Made by a program: the position numbers and the translations under genes | The notes under the pieces: generated by a model | What the model saw: the letters and a program-made list of their open reading frames with translations, nothing else | Databases searched by the model: none | What the model was told of the DNA's origin: nothing | In this document: positions 7,841 through 14,864 of the stretch, piece by piece | How the letters are laid out: every line of letters begins with the position of its first letter | Position numbering within the stretch: the stretch's first letter is position 1 | Source: CAYHGX01 sp964356355 | GTDB lineage: Bacteria; Patescibacteriota; Gracilibacteria; UBA1369; LOWO2-01-FULL-3 | Assembly (NCBI GenBank): GCA_964356355.1 | Contig: CAYHGX010000019.1 | Location: 1-29,069 of the forward strand | Direction: 5' to 3' | DNA: 29,069 bases

Positions 7841-8761
7841 TTAGCAACTCCTGAAATATTTTCCTGAACGGGTGCAAATTAGGTCCTCAACTTCCATAAA
7901 GGAGATCAAAGTTAAGAGTTCAGTAATGGATATTTTGCTTTTCACATGCAACTCTTCCAAAGATTTTCCTCTTCCGCGAGTAAGACAATTTAAGATTAGC
8001 TGTCTCTCAAATGTGAGCATACTGGTGGCCGGTGTTTTACCTGAAGTGGGAGAGGCCTTTTGTGAAAGGAAAGCGTTATTAGTGGCAAAGGGCAGCGGCG
8101 ATTGCTTCCCTAAAATCTCGACAATCTCCTTGCCGCTGGCGATTGGGTAGGCCCCGTGCCGCTGTAATAGCTGCAGGGCCCCCAAACTATTAATCCTGTC
8201 TATATCGCCGGGGATGGTGAAAATTTCCCGGCCCTGGTCGAGGGCGAATTTGGACGTAATCATGGCCCCGGATTTTTCCGGGGCCTCAACCATTAACGTA
8301 CCCAAGGAAATCCCGCTAATTATACGGTTCCGCTGCGGGAAAAAGTAACTTTGCACTTCAGTGTCCGGGGCATATTCAGAGAGCACTAAGCCCTTTTCGG
8401 CTATTTCATGAAAGAGCGAGATGTTTTGCTTTGGGTAAATTTTCTCAAAGCCGCAGCCAAGCACTGCAATGGTTTTTAGTCCATATTTCAGTGCAAATTT
8501 GTGTGCAAAAGTATCAATGCCATGGGCCAATCCGGAAACAATTACCACCTGATATGGAGCAAGTTCTCTAATGATTTTCTCCGTGAGATAACGACCATAT
8601 TCCGAATATCGCCGCGTACCAACAATTGCTAAACAGGGTTTATTTAATAAGCTGAGATCACCCAGGGAATACAACTGCTCGGGTGGACCACTGATCTGAC
8701 TAAGCAGATAAGGGTAGCTTTTGCTCTGCAGTTTGAGCTCATGGGGGGGTTGGGTGTTCAT
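7841..8761 (-). CDS. dprA: DNA-processing protein DprA
   Basis: Binds incoming single-stranded DNA and loads RecA on it during transformation. The 306-residue product carries the Rossmann-like DprA core from AIVGTRRYSEYGRYLTEK through IVSGLAHGIDTFAH, TIAVLGCGFEKIYP, SYFFPQRNRIISGIS, GAMITSKFALDQGREIF and PGDIDRINSLGALQLLQRHG. A C-terminal winged-helix-like (DML1) domain runs from about 245. Its TAA stop abuts the TAG of convergent pilB with no base between, so no terminator fits between them. The start codon is part of an inverted repeat (8760-8788) that could hide it in the mRNA. Confidence 0.95.
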   Translation of the reverse strand: MNTQPPHELKLQSKSYPYLLSQISGPPEQLYSLGDLSLLNKPCLAIVGTRRYSEYGRYLTEKIIRELAPYQVVIVSGLAHGIDTFAHKFALKYGLKTIAVLGCGFEKIYPKQNISLFHEIAEKGLVLSEYAPDTEVQSYFFPQRNRIISGISLGTLMVEAPEKSGAMITSKFALDQGREIFTIPGDIDRINSLGALQLLQRHGAYPIASGKEIVEILGKQSPLPFATNNAFLSQKASPTSGKTPATSMLTFERQLILNCLTRGRGKSLEELHVKSKISITELLTLISFMEVEDLICTRSGKYFRSC

Positions 8762-8788
8762 GATGGTAAGTTAAATTACCACCATCAT
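8760..8788 (-). promoter_or_regulatory. Inverted repeat covering the dprA start codon
   Basis: On the transcribed strand the sequence ATGATGGTGGTAA is separated by six bases from TTACCATCAT, whose last two bases are the A and T of the dprA ATG. Ten base pairs form if three bases bulge out on the 5' arm. Such a hairpin would hide the start codon and could control translation; alternatively it is an operator. Only the symmetry is seen, and the function is inferred. Confidence 0.4.
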
Positions 8789-8843
8789 TAGCAGGCAAAG
8801 ATTAAAAAAACATTAATTTATTTGATAAAGCTCACTGCGCCGC

Positions 8844-8865
8844 AAAACTGGCAGAGCCAGATTTT
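8844..8865. terminator. Weak bidirectional terminator candidate between dprA and purM
   Basis: CTGGC-AGA-GCCAG at 8848-8860 is flanked by AAAA and, one base away, TTTT, so either strand has a short stem and a T-run. It lies just past the purM stop on the minus strand. The stem is only five pairs and the T-run four. The rest of the 155-base gap holds a GC-rich patch with GCGCTCGC twice and no recognised gene. Confidence 0.35.
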
Positions 8866-8916
8866 CGGCTTGTTCGCGCTCGCGCCGTGCGCTCGCTAGA
8901 TTGCCCTGCACTTAAG

Positions 8917-9945
8917 CTAAAACTGTACTCCCCCATCTTGCGTAATTTCGCCAATTACCTGGCTCTTAATTCCGTGTCTCGCACATATTTCCGCCACTTT
9001 TTCCACTTCATTACAAATCAAAATCATGCCAACGCCCATGTTCCAAGTGCGGTAGGCTTCCTCTCGTGCCACTTTGCCCATTTCTACTAATTTGGTCATC
9101 ATTGGCGCAGGATCCGGAAGATTATTTAGGTGCGCACCAAGACCGGTTTTCTTAAGTACACGAGGCAAATTCCCAGGGATTCCACCGCCGGTAATATTCA
9201 CTACGCCTTTGAGTTCAACTTTTGCCTCCTCCTTGTAGCGGCCATGCATTTCCAATACTGCTGAAGAATAAATTTGACAGGGTGTAAGCGTCATTTCGCC
9301 CCAAGTGTGAGTATCGTCATATTTTTGATGAGCCCAGTCCTCGCCCAAATTTTCACGTAAAATGTAGCGTACTAAAGATAGTCCGTTAGATCGAAATCCC
9401 TCTGAAATAAGCCCTATCACCTTGTCCCCGGGAACAATATTTTTACCTGTAATTAATTTATGCTTTTCCACAATTCCCATGGCAGTAGCATTCCAAGTGT
9501 AACCATTTACCATTTTACCAAGCTCGGCAATTTCACCTCCCGGCACTACGATTTTTTGTTCGAGAGCTGCCTTCTTTAGGCCCTCCATCATCGCTGCAAC
9601 TTTTGCCTCATCCAGTTTATCAACATCCAAAGTATTGCTCACGGAAATGGTTTCTGCACCAACACAAATGGCATCGTCAGCTACCATGGCCACTAAATCA
9701 TAGCCAAGAGTATCGTATTTATCGATCATTTCAGCGATGAGAATTTTGGTACCCACACCATCATCATTCTGTACGAGGTAATAATCTCCCATGTTTAAAA
9801 GACCTGAAAATCCCCCATCATCTACGACCGGCTCCCCCATCATACCTGCCCTGCCCACAAAAGTGGCTTTGGCAGCTGAATAGGCAATTGCCGAACATTT
9901 ATCTCCAAGGTCGATATTCACACCTGATTCTTCGTAGGTAGCCAT
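8917..9945 (-). CDS. purM: Phosphoribosylformylglycinamidine cyclo-ligase (AIR synthetase)
   Basis: Converts FGAM to AIR with ATP in step 5 of purine synthesis. The 342-residue product begins with TYEESGVNIDLGDKCSAIAY and has the PurM-family NDDGVGTK loop (about 60-67), YDLVAMVADDAICVGAETIS, VVPGGEIAELG, GLISEGFRSNGLSLVR and NITGGGIPGNLPRVL, which together cover both PurM domains. Other purine genes are absent from the window; purM is linked instead to ftsE (12 bases upstream) and the recombinase. A complete pathway cannot be claimed. Many reduced CPR genomes lack de novo purine synthesis, so a stand-alone purM deserves a genome-wide look. Confidence 0.95.
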   Translation of the reverse strand: MATYEESGVNIDLGDKCSAIAYSAAKATFVGRAGMMGEPVVDDGGFSGLLNMGDYYLVQNDDGVGTKILIAEMIDKYDTLGYDLVAMVADDAICVGAETISVSNTLDVDKLDEAKVAAMMEGLKKAALEQKIVVPGGEIAELGKMVNGYTWNATAMGIVEKHKLITGKNIVPGDKVIGLISEGFRSNGLSLVRYILRENLGEDWAHQKYDDTHTWGEMTLTPCQIYSSAVLEMHGRYKEEAKVELKGVVNITGGGIPGNLPRVLKKTGLGAHLNNLPDPAPMMTKLVEMGKVAREEAYRTWNMGVGMILICNEVEKVAEICARHGIKSQVIGEITQDGGVQF

Positions 9946-9957
9946 ATAAAATGAATG

Positions 9958-10632
9958 TTACTTATACCCGGAACTTTTCTTGTCGCTAGTTATCTTTCCG
10001 TCCCTTAAGGTAATTACTCGTTTCTGAATGGTATTTACGAGCTCTTTATTGTGAGTGGAAAGGATAATAGTTGTACCGCTTTTGTTGATTTTCAACAATA
10101 GTTTTGCGAGTGATTCGGTGTTGTCTGGATCGAGATTGCCAGTTGGTTCATCGGCAAAAAGAAGCTGTGGATCATGAACCAAAGCGCGGGCAATAGCCGT
10201 TCTTTGCTTCTCGCCTCCTGAAAGTTGAGATGGAAAATGATTACGTTTCTCTTCTAGGCCAGTGAGTTTCAAAACATCACTAACACGTTGAGCAATAAAG
10301 GCTTTTTCATGGCCGGAAACTTCGAGTGCAAAAGCGACATTTTCAAAAACTGTCTTATTTGGCAAAAGCTTAAAATCCTGAAAAATTATTCCTATCTTAC
10401 GGCGATAGGCCTGAATTGCGGCTGGATTAACATTTCGAATTTCGAAGTTATCAACGGAAATTTCGCCCTTATCAACCTTCTCCGCACCAATCAAGGCGTG
10501 AATCAAAGTGGTTTTACCGGCTCCAGATGGCCCAACAATCGAAACAAATTCCCCACCATCAACAGAAAAACTCACATCATCGAGGACAGTTTTGGGACCG
10601 AATTTTTTGGAAAGATTGGTAACGGTGATCAT
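9958..10632 (-). CDS. ftsE: ABC transporter ATPase, FtsE-like cell-division protein
   Basis: FtsE with FtsX activates peptidoglycan hydrolases at the septum. From ATG 10632 (MITVTNLSKKFGPKTVLDDV) it is 224 residues, the usual FtsE length. It has Walker A GPSGAGKTT, the Q-loop in IGIIFQDFKLLPNKTVFENV (typical of FtsE), signature LSGGEKQR, Walker B LLFADEPTGNLD and the switch His in STHNKE. The frame stays open to 10683, but that would overlap the recombinase gene and add an unfamiliar N-terminus. No FtsX permease follows, because purM occupies the usual place. A LolD/MacB-type ATPase is the alternative. Confidence 0.82.
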   Translation of the reverse strand: MITVTNLSKKFGPKTVLDDVSFSVDGGEFVSIVGPSGAGKTTLIHALIGAEKVDKGEISVDNFEIRNVNPAAIQAYRRKIGIIFQDFKLLPNKTVFENVAFALEVSGHEKAFIAQRVSDVLKLTGLEEKRNHFPSQLSGGEKQRTAIARALVHDPQLLFADEPTGNLDPDNTESLAKLLLKINKSGTTIILSTHNKELVNTIQKRVITLRDGKITSDKKSSGYK

Positions 10633-10660
10633 GGGCGAGGGATAAGGTAGGGCTATTATA

Positions 10661-11632
10661 TCAGGACCGATGAAACCGGTCATGTGTTTCTTTCAAGCTC
10701 TTATTTGTCACGTGAGTATAAATCTGGGTAGTGGTAATGGAGCTATGGCCGAGCATTTCCTGTACAGAGCGGATATCGGCGCCGTTGATTAATAGCCCAG
10801 TAGCGTAACTATGACGCAGCGTATGAGGTGTAACCTTTTTGATTATCCCTGCGCGCAGAGCATATTTACGAACGATATTTTCAATACTAACAGTGGAAAG
10901 TCGTCGCTTTTCTTCCTCAAGGATGTCGCTTTTGATGCCGTTAATGAAAACGGGGCGAAAGTTGTCTTCACGGCGGCGAAAATAGTTATTTAGGAGCTCG
11001 CTGGCATGCTTGGAAAGAAAAACAATACGGGGCTTTTGGCCCTTGCCTCTCACCATAAATTCGCGGCGTTTGAGATCCACTTGATCGCGATTTAGAGAGG
11101 CCAGTTCACTGACTCGGAGGCCTGTGGAATAGAGCGTTTCTAGAATGGCTAGGTCTCGGTGACCCTGTGCCTTAGACAAATCCACGGATTTAAAGAGCCT
11201 TTCCAGCTCCTCCACATCAAGCGCTTCAATGGTGCGTTGTGGCACTTTGGCCAATTCAATTTTCTCAGGAGCAAGAGTGGCAACGTCATTTTTGATGAGA
11301 TATTTGAGAAAGGCGCGCAGCGCAATAATGTGATACATTTGGGTTTTAAGCCCCAGGCTGCGCCCTTTTTCATCTTTATGGCGGGCGAGGTAAAGGCGGA
11401 AATTTTGTACTTTTCGTAAATCAAGATCCCGAGGCTTCAAGTCCTCTGACAAAAAGTCCTCAAATCTTTTGAGGTAGTGAGTGTAGTTTTCTAATGTTTT
11501 TTTGGATTTGTTTTGAGCGATTTCGCAGTACTCCAAAAATTCCTTTATGTATTTGGAAATGGAAAATGACACCTCGCTATGGCGCTCGGTGGCCTTATTT
11601 GTTAGCACTTCGCTTTGCTCGCGCTTAGTCAT
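10661..11632 (-). CDS. Tyrosine recombinase, XerC/XerD-like
   Basis: A 323-residue site-specific recombinase, probably resolving chromosome dimers at dif. It has a SAM-like N-terminal core-binding domain (about 25-115, from SKYIKEFLEYCEIAQNKSKK) and a catalytic domain with Arg in STGLRVSELASL, Lys in VRGKGQKPRIV, HTLRH, GHSSITTTQIYTH and the nucleophile Tyr within that last motif. Length and lack of an extra DNA-binding domain favour a chromosomal Xer protein over a phage integrase. It is 28 bases upstream of ftsE on the same strand. GGGG directly before the ATG is too close to work as a normal Shine-Dalgarno site. No dif-like site was recognised. Confidence 0.88.
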   Translation of the reverse strand: MTKREQSEVLTNKATERHSEVSFSISKYIKEFLEYCEIAQNKSKKTLENYTHYLKRFEDFLSEDLKPRDLDLRKVQNFRLYLARHKDEKGRSLGLKTQMYHIIALRAFLKYLIKNDVATLAPEKIELAKVPQRTIEALDVEELERLFKSVDLSKAQGHRDLAILETLYSTGLRVSELASLNRDQVDLKRREFMVRGKGQKPRIVFLSKHASELLNNYFRRREDNFRPVFINGIKSDILEEEKRRLSTVSIENIVRKYALRAGIIKKVTPHTLRHSYATGLLINGADIRSVQEMLGHSSITTTQIYTHVTNKSLKETHDRFHRS

Positions 11633-11673
11633 CCCCTTTGTTATAGCACCTTTGCAAAGAGAACTGAATGCTT

Positions 11674-12027
11674 TTAGCCGAGTGAGGCAGTGAATTTGGA
11701 GAAGTAGTTTCTTACCACAGCTTCGCCGTTAGGATCATTGCCGTTTTTTGCTCTAACTGCAGCGATTACATTAGTCTCAGCTTCCTTACAGTTGAGTTTG
11801 AAATCAACCATTTCAGGTGAAGTAGGAGACGCCTTACTCATAATCAATTCGTTGGCTTTTTCCACTAAGCCCATGTCTCTCATGGTTAGTGTAATCTTGT
11901 CTAAATATGGTGCTACAAACTGCGCAACTTCTGAAAGATTGCTTTTAATCTTCTGCTCTATACCTGAAACCATATTGCTTAATGGATTTTCATTTGGGCC
12001 ACTGGTGGCGTTTGGTTTATCAGCCAT
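11674..12027 (-). CDS. Hypothetical protein, 117 residues
   Basis: Not recognised. It has a polar Asn/Pro-rich N-terminus (about 1-16) followed by segments that look alpha-helical, including NMVSGIEQKIKSNLSEVAQF and DKITLTMRDMGLVEKANELI. There is one Cys and no signal peptide or membrane helix. It has its own promoter (12052-12080) and is divergent from dgt. It lies 41 bases upstream of the recombinase and could be co-transcribed with it. The good promoter and intact frame support a real gene. Confidence 0.6.
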   Translation of the reverse strand: MADKPNATSGPNENPLSNMVSGIEQKIKSNLSEVAQFVAPYLDKITLTMRDMGLVEKANELIMSKASPTSPEMVDFKLNCKEAETNVIAAVRAKNGNDPNGEAVVRNYFSKFTASLG

Positions 12028-12051
12028 ATTTTTTGTTTTACTTTTCCATCT

Positions 12052-12080
12052 ATTCTAGCATATTATCCAGTCAATGACAA
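12052..12080 (-). promoter_or_regulatory. Promoter of the 117-aa gene
   Basis: On the minus strand TTGTCA (12075-12080) and TAGAAT (12052-12057) are 17 bases apart, giving a leader of about 18 bases before the ATG at 12027. The -35 box overlaps the first dgt start codon (12074), so transcription of the two divergent genes may interfere, or dgt may start at 12086. Confidence 0.6.
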
Positions 12081-13204
12081 GCGTAATGGCACAAAATGAG
12101 GCAAAGATTCTGGCCCCCTATGCAGTAAGAAGTTCGGAAACATTGGGCCGAAAATTTAAAGAAGCTGCTGATAAAAAACGACTCTGTTTTCAAAAGGATC
12201 GAGACAGGATTATTCACTGTAAGGCTTTTCGTCGTCTGGATCAAAAAACCCAGGTATTCATTGCCGGAAGTGGCGATCACTATCGTACTAGGCTTACCCA
12301 TACCCTTGAAGTGGCGCAAATTAGCCGGGGAATTGCTAGAAGACTGAGGTTAAATGAGGATCTGGCTGAGGCAATTGCACTGGCCCATGATCTTGGTCAT
12401 CCGCCCTTTGGACATGCTGGAGAAAGCACTTTAAATGAACTGATGCAGCGATTCGGACTGCACTTTGAACACAATGAGCAGAGTAAAAAAGTGGTGGAGT
12501 TGTTGGAAAAAAATTATCCGCGTTTTGATGGGTTGAACTTGAGCCTGGAAGTGCTTGATGGTCTAATTAAACACCAAACTGCCTATGACCAAGAGGGTAA
12601 GGCCTTTGAGATTTCTGCTCACTTAGAGGCACAGGTGGTAAATATTGCTGATGAAATTGCTTATATAAACCATGACATAGATGATGGACTACGCTCTGGG
12701 ATTTTGGATCTAAAAATGATGAACAAGCTTGTACTTTGGAAGGTGGCAAGAGTAGCGGTGGAGAAAAAATATGGAAAAATACGTGATTCACAAGTGATGA
12801 TCTTGCGAACGGTTAGCGCCTTGATGTCACAAATGATCGACGATGTATGCGTAGAAACTGAAAAAAATATCAAAAAATTCAAAATTAATTCAGTAGCCGA
12901 GGTAAGAAGTTTTCAAGGAGTGCTGGCAAAATTTAGTCCGAAAATGAAGGTGATGGTTACGGAGATGCGCGAATTTTTGTTTAATACTTTTTATATGAGC
13001 AAAGAGGTAGTAAGTACCATTGATAAAGGTCAAAAAATGGTGAAAGCACTATTTAATTATTATTATGAAAACCCTCAAATGTTTCCAAAAAAGGGAAAGA
13101 CGAATAAGATTGAAAGGGTAATGGAAATCAAAGATTATATTGCTGGAATGACTGATCGTTTCCTTGTTTCGGAATATAATACCGCTATAGTCACTAAAAA
13201 ATAG
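12074..13204 (+). CDS. dgt: dGTP triphosphohydrolase-like HD-domain protein
   Basis: Hydrolyses dGTP (or other dNTPs) to the nucleoside and tripolyphosphate. The 376-residue product shows the dGTPase N-terminus KDRDRIIHCKAFRRLDQKTQ, YRTRLTHTLEVAQISRGIAR with the first metal His, HDLGHPPFGHAGE with the HD pair, FEHNEQS and the distal metal Asp in ADEIAYINHDIDDGLR. An ATG at 12086 (MAQNEAK) is an alternative start. nrdR follows after three bases, which points to a dNTP-pool operon. The actual nucleotide specificity cannot be read from the sequence; several family members act on all dNTPs. Confidence 0.92.
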   Translation: MTSVMAQNEAKILAPYAVRSSETLGRKFKEAADKKRLCFQKDRDRIIHCKAFRRLDQKTQVFIAGSGDHYRTRLTHTLEVAQISRGIARRLRLNEDLAEAIALAHDLGHPPFGHAGESTLNELMQRFGLHFEHNEQSKKVVELLEKNYPRFDGLNLSLEVLDGLIKHQTAYDQEGKAFEISAHLEAQVVNIADEIAYINHDIDDGLRSGILDLKMMNKLVLWKVARVAVEKKYGKIRDSQVMILRTVSALMSQMIDDVCVETEKNIKKFKINSVAEVRSFQGVLAKFSPKMKVMVTEMREFLFNTFYMSKEVVSTIDKGQKMVKALFNYYYENPQMFPKKGKTNKIERVMEIKDYIAGMTDRFLVSEYNTAIVTKK

Positions 13205-13207
13205 AAA

Positions 13208-13672
13208 ATGCTCTGTATAAAATGCCATTTCGAAGATACGCGGGTACTTGACTCACGAGAAACAGACGGACATAAGGCTGTGAGAAGGCGACGGGAGTGC
13301 CCAAAATGTAAATATCGTTTTACGACTTTTGAAAGAATGGAGGCTTCCTCCTTTGTGGTAGTGAAGAAGGATGGTAGTAGGGAGAGTTATAATAGAGAAA
13401 AAATTGAAAGAGGTATTTGGAAGGCTTGTGAAAAGCGTAAAGTGACTCAAGAACAGGTAACTAAAGTAATTAGCGAATTGGAGGAAAAGTGGACTAACTA
13501 TGGGAAAGAGGTGCCTAGTAAAGTAATTGGTGAAGGGCTTATGGATGCGCTAAAAAGCTTGGACGAGGTGGCCTATATTCGTTTTGCTTCTGTCTATAGG
13601 CAGTTTAAGGACTTAGAAACGTTCAAAAAAGAGCTGGCAAAGCTTGATTTAGATAGCGATAAAAGGCAATAA
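13208..13672 (+). CDS. nrdR: Transcriptional repressor NrdR
   Basis: Represses ribonucleotide reductase genes when its ATP-cone binds ATP/dATP. The 154-residue product has an N-terminal zinc ribbon (C3, C6, C31, C34) with the VLDSRE segment and the conserved RRRRECPKCKYRFTTFE block. The ATP-cone (about 48-138) starts at VVKKDGSRESYNREKIERG and includes VAYIRFASVYRQFKDLETF. Length is typical. It sits three bases after dgt: one protein removes dNTPs, the other limits making them. No ribonucleotide reductase gene is in the window and I did not recognise an NrdR box. Confidence 0.96.
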   Translation: MLCIKCHFEDTRVLDSRETDGHKAVRRRRECPKCKYRFTTFERMEASSFVVVKKDGSRESYNREKIERGIWKACEKRKVTQEQVTKVISELEEKWTNYGKEVPSKVIGEGLMDALKSLDEVAYIRFASVYRQFKDLETFKKELAKLDLDSDKRQ

Positions 13673-13677
13673 GGTGC

Positions 13678-13706
13678 TTGCCCTTTGGTACATTTCGTGT
13701 TAGAAT
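13678..13706 (+). promoter_or_regulatory. L,D-transpeptidase promoter
   Basis: TTGCCC (13678-13683) and TAGAAT (13701-13706) are 17 bases apart, starting just past the nrdR stop. The expected leader before ATG 13733 is about 20 bases (AAATACCAACAA directly before the start) with no Shine-Dalgarno site. Confidence 0.65.
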
Positions 13707-13732
13707 GTGGTATTAGAAATAAATACCAACAA

Positions 13733-14761
13733 ATGAAACACAAAAATTATATATTTTCGATCGTAGGTTTATCCCTTCTATTTGGCGTATTTTCCTTTAC
13801 GGCTTCTGCTGAGTCAATTGCGCAGCCGGTTGTTAAGGAGGCAGAACCTCATGTTTCTACTTGTGCTTACACCCAACCAGAATCTAAGACATATGATGCC
13901 AAAGTTGTGGCTATTAGAAGAAAGCTAAAAGTAGAGGTTGGTGAGCATTTTAGAGTCAAGGTTTTCATGAAGAATATCGGAAATACTCCTTGGTTTTCTG
14001 ATCAAAGTGGTTGTGAAGGTCCAAAAATGTTTTTAGGAACAGATAAAGTGCGTGATAGAGCGAGTGAGATGTATACAACCGAAAGTGACCATAAAGAGGT
14101 AAATAATTGGATGGCGCCAAATCGTATAAGAATGGATCAAACCCGTGTAAACCCTGGAGAGATTGCCTCATTTACTTTCTGGAATAATCCAGGTTCAGAT
14201 GAAGATATTTTAAAGGAATATTATACTCCCCTGATTGATGGTGAGAGGTGGATTGATAATGCTGGATTTTCCTTTGAGGTAATTGTGGGTGAATTAAAAT
14301 TCAATGCTGATGAATTGCGTCAAAAACTTTCATTTAAAAACAGCAGTGGCTCTGTAGCAGATATTGATTTAAATGCTGAGAAACTAATTAAGGTAGATCT
14401 CTCTGAGCAAAAACTTTGGATATATCTTGGTGATGAGGTGATTCGTGAATTTGGCGTGAGTACAGGTAAACCCTCTACTCCAACTCCTCCTGGAAATTAC
14501 AGTATTATGCTTAAACAGACAGTGAGAGTGGGAAATGAAGCTCCACATTACGTAATGCCAAACTTTATGATGTTTAAGGGAGGTGGATATGGTTTCCATG
14601 CACTTCCAAGCCTTAAAAATGATGGTGGATTGTTCTGGACTGAGGCTAGAAATCATATTGGCAGACCTGTGAGCCATGGTTGTGTAAGAATTCTTCCTGA
14701 AGACGCAGTGTTCCTTTATGACTTCTCTGATGTTGGAACGAAAGTTGAAATTGTGAGGTAG
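13733..14761 (+). CDS. Secreted L,D-transpeptidase with NBR1-like Ig domain
   Basis: Cross-links or modifies peptidoglycan outside the membrane. From ATG 13733 it is 342 residues; an upstream ATG in the same frame lies at the promoter and is rejected. Residues 1-26 are a signal peptide (KHKNY, a hydrophobic core, then TASA). Residues about 45-190 look like an NBR1-type Ig fold: VEVGEHFRVKVFMKNIGNTP followed by W. The YkuD domain runs from about 222 (LIKVDLSEQKLWIYLGDEVI) to the end. It contains STGKPSTPTPPGNY, a His in GYGFHALPS and the catalytic SHGCVR with C317. The Ig domain may hold the enzyme to the wall or a partner, which is an inference. Confidence 0.9.
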   Translation: MKHKNYIFSIVGLSLLFGVFSFTASAESIAQPVVKEAEPHVSTCAYTQPESKTYDAKVVAIRRKLKVEVGEHFRVKVFMKNIGNTPWFSDQSGCEGPKMFLGTDKVRDRASEMYTTESDHKEVNNWMAPNRIRMDQTRVNPGEIASFTFWNNPGSDEDILKEYYTPLIDGERWIDNAGFSFEVIVGELKFNADELRQKLSFKNSSGSVADIDLNAEKLIKVDLSEQKLWIYLGDEVIREFGVSTGKPSTPTPPGNYSIMLKQTVRVGNEAPHYVMPNFMMFKGGGYGFHALPSLKNDGGLFWTEARNHIGRPVSHGCVRILPEDAVFLYDFSDVGTKVEIVR

Positions 14762-14812
14762 GAAGCCTTCACTCAGTGCTTAACCGGTAGTATTCTCATT
14801 AAATAATAGCAC

Positions 14813-14841
14813 TTCGCTTAGCTTACGGCTTGGTGTATAAT
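14813..14841 (+). promoter_or_regulatory. Probable pcrA promoter
   Basis: A perfect TATAAT (14836-14841) has a weak TTCGCT (14813-14818) 17 bases upstream. The leader to ATG 14865 would be about 17 bases and contains the short inverted repeat CCCTT-TT-AAGGG. Confidence 0.5.
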
Positions 14842-14864
14842 GCGATCCCTTTTAAGGGTATTTT

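Noticed and set aside
10661..11632. Phage or integron integrase
   Set aside because: It lacks the extra domains of both, sits in a core-gene block with ftsE and purM, and is far from the attC-like repeat; a chromosomal Xer protein fits better.
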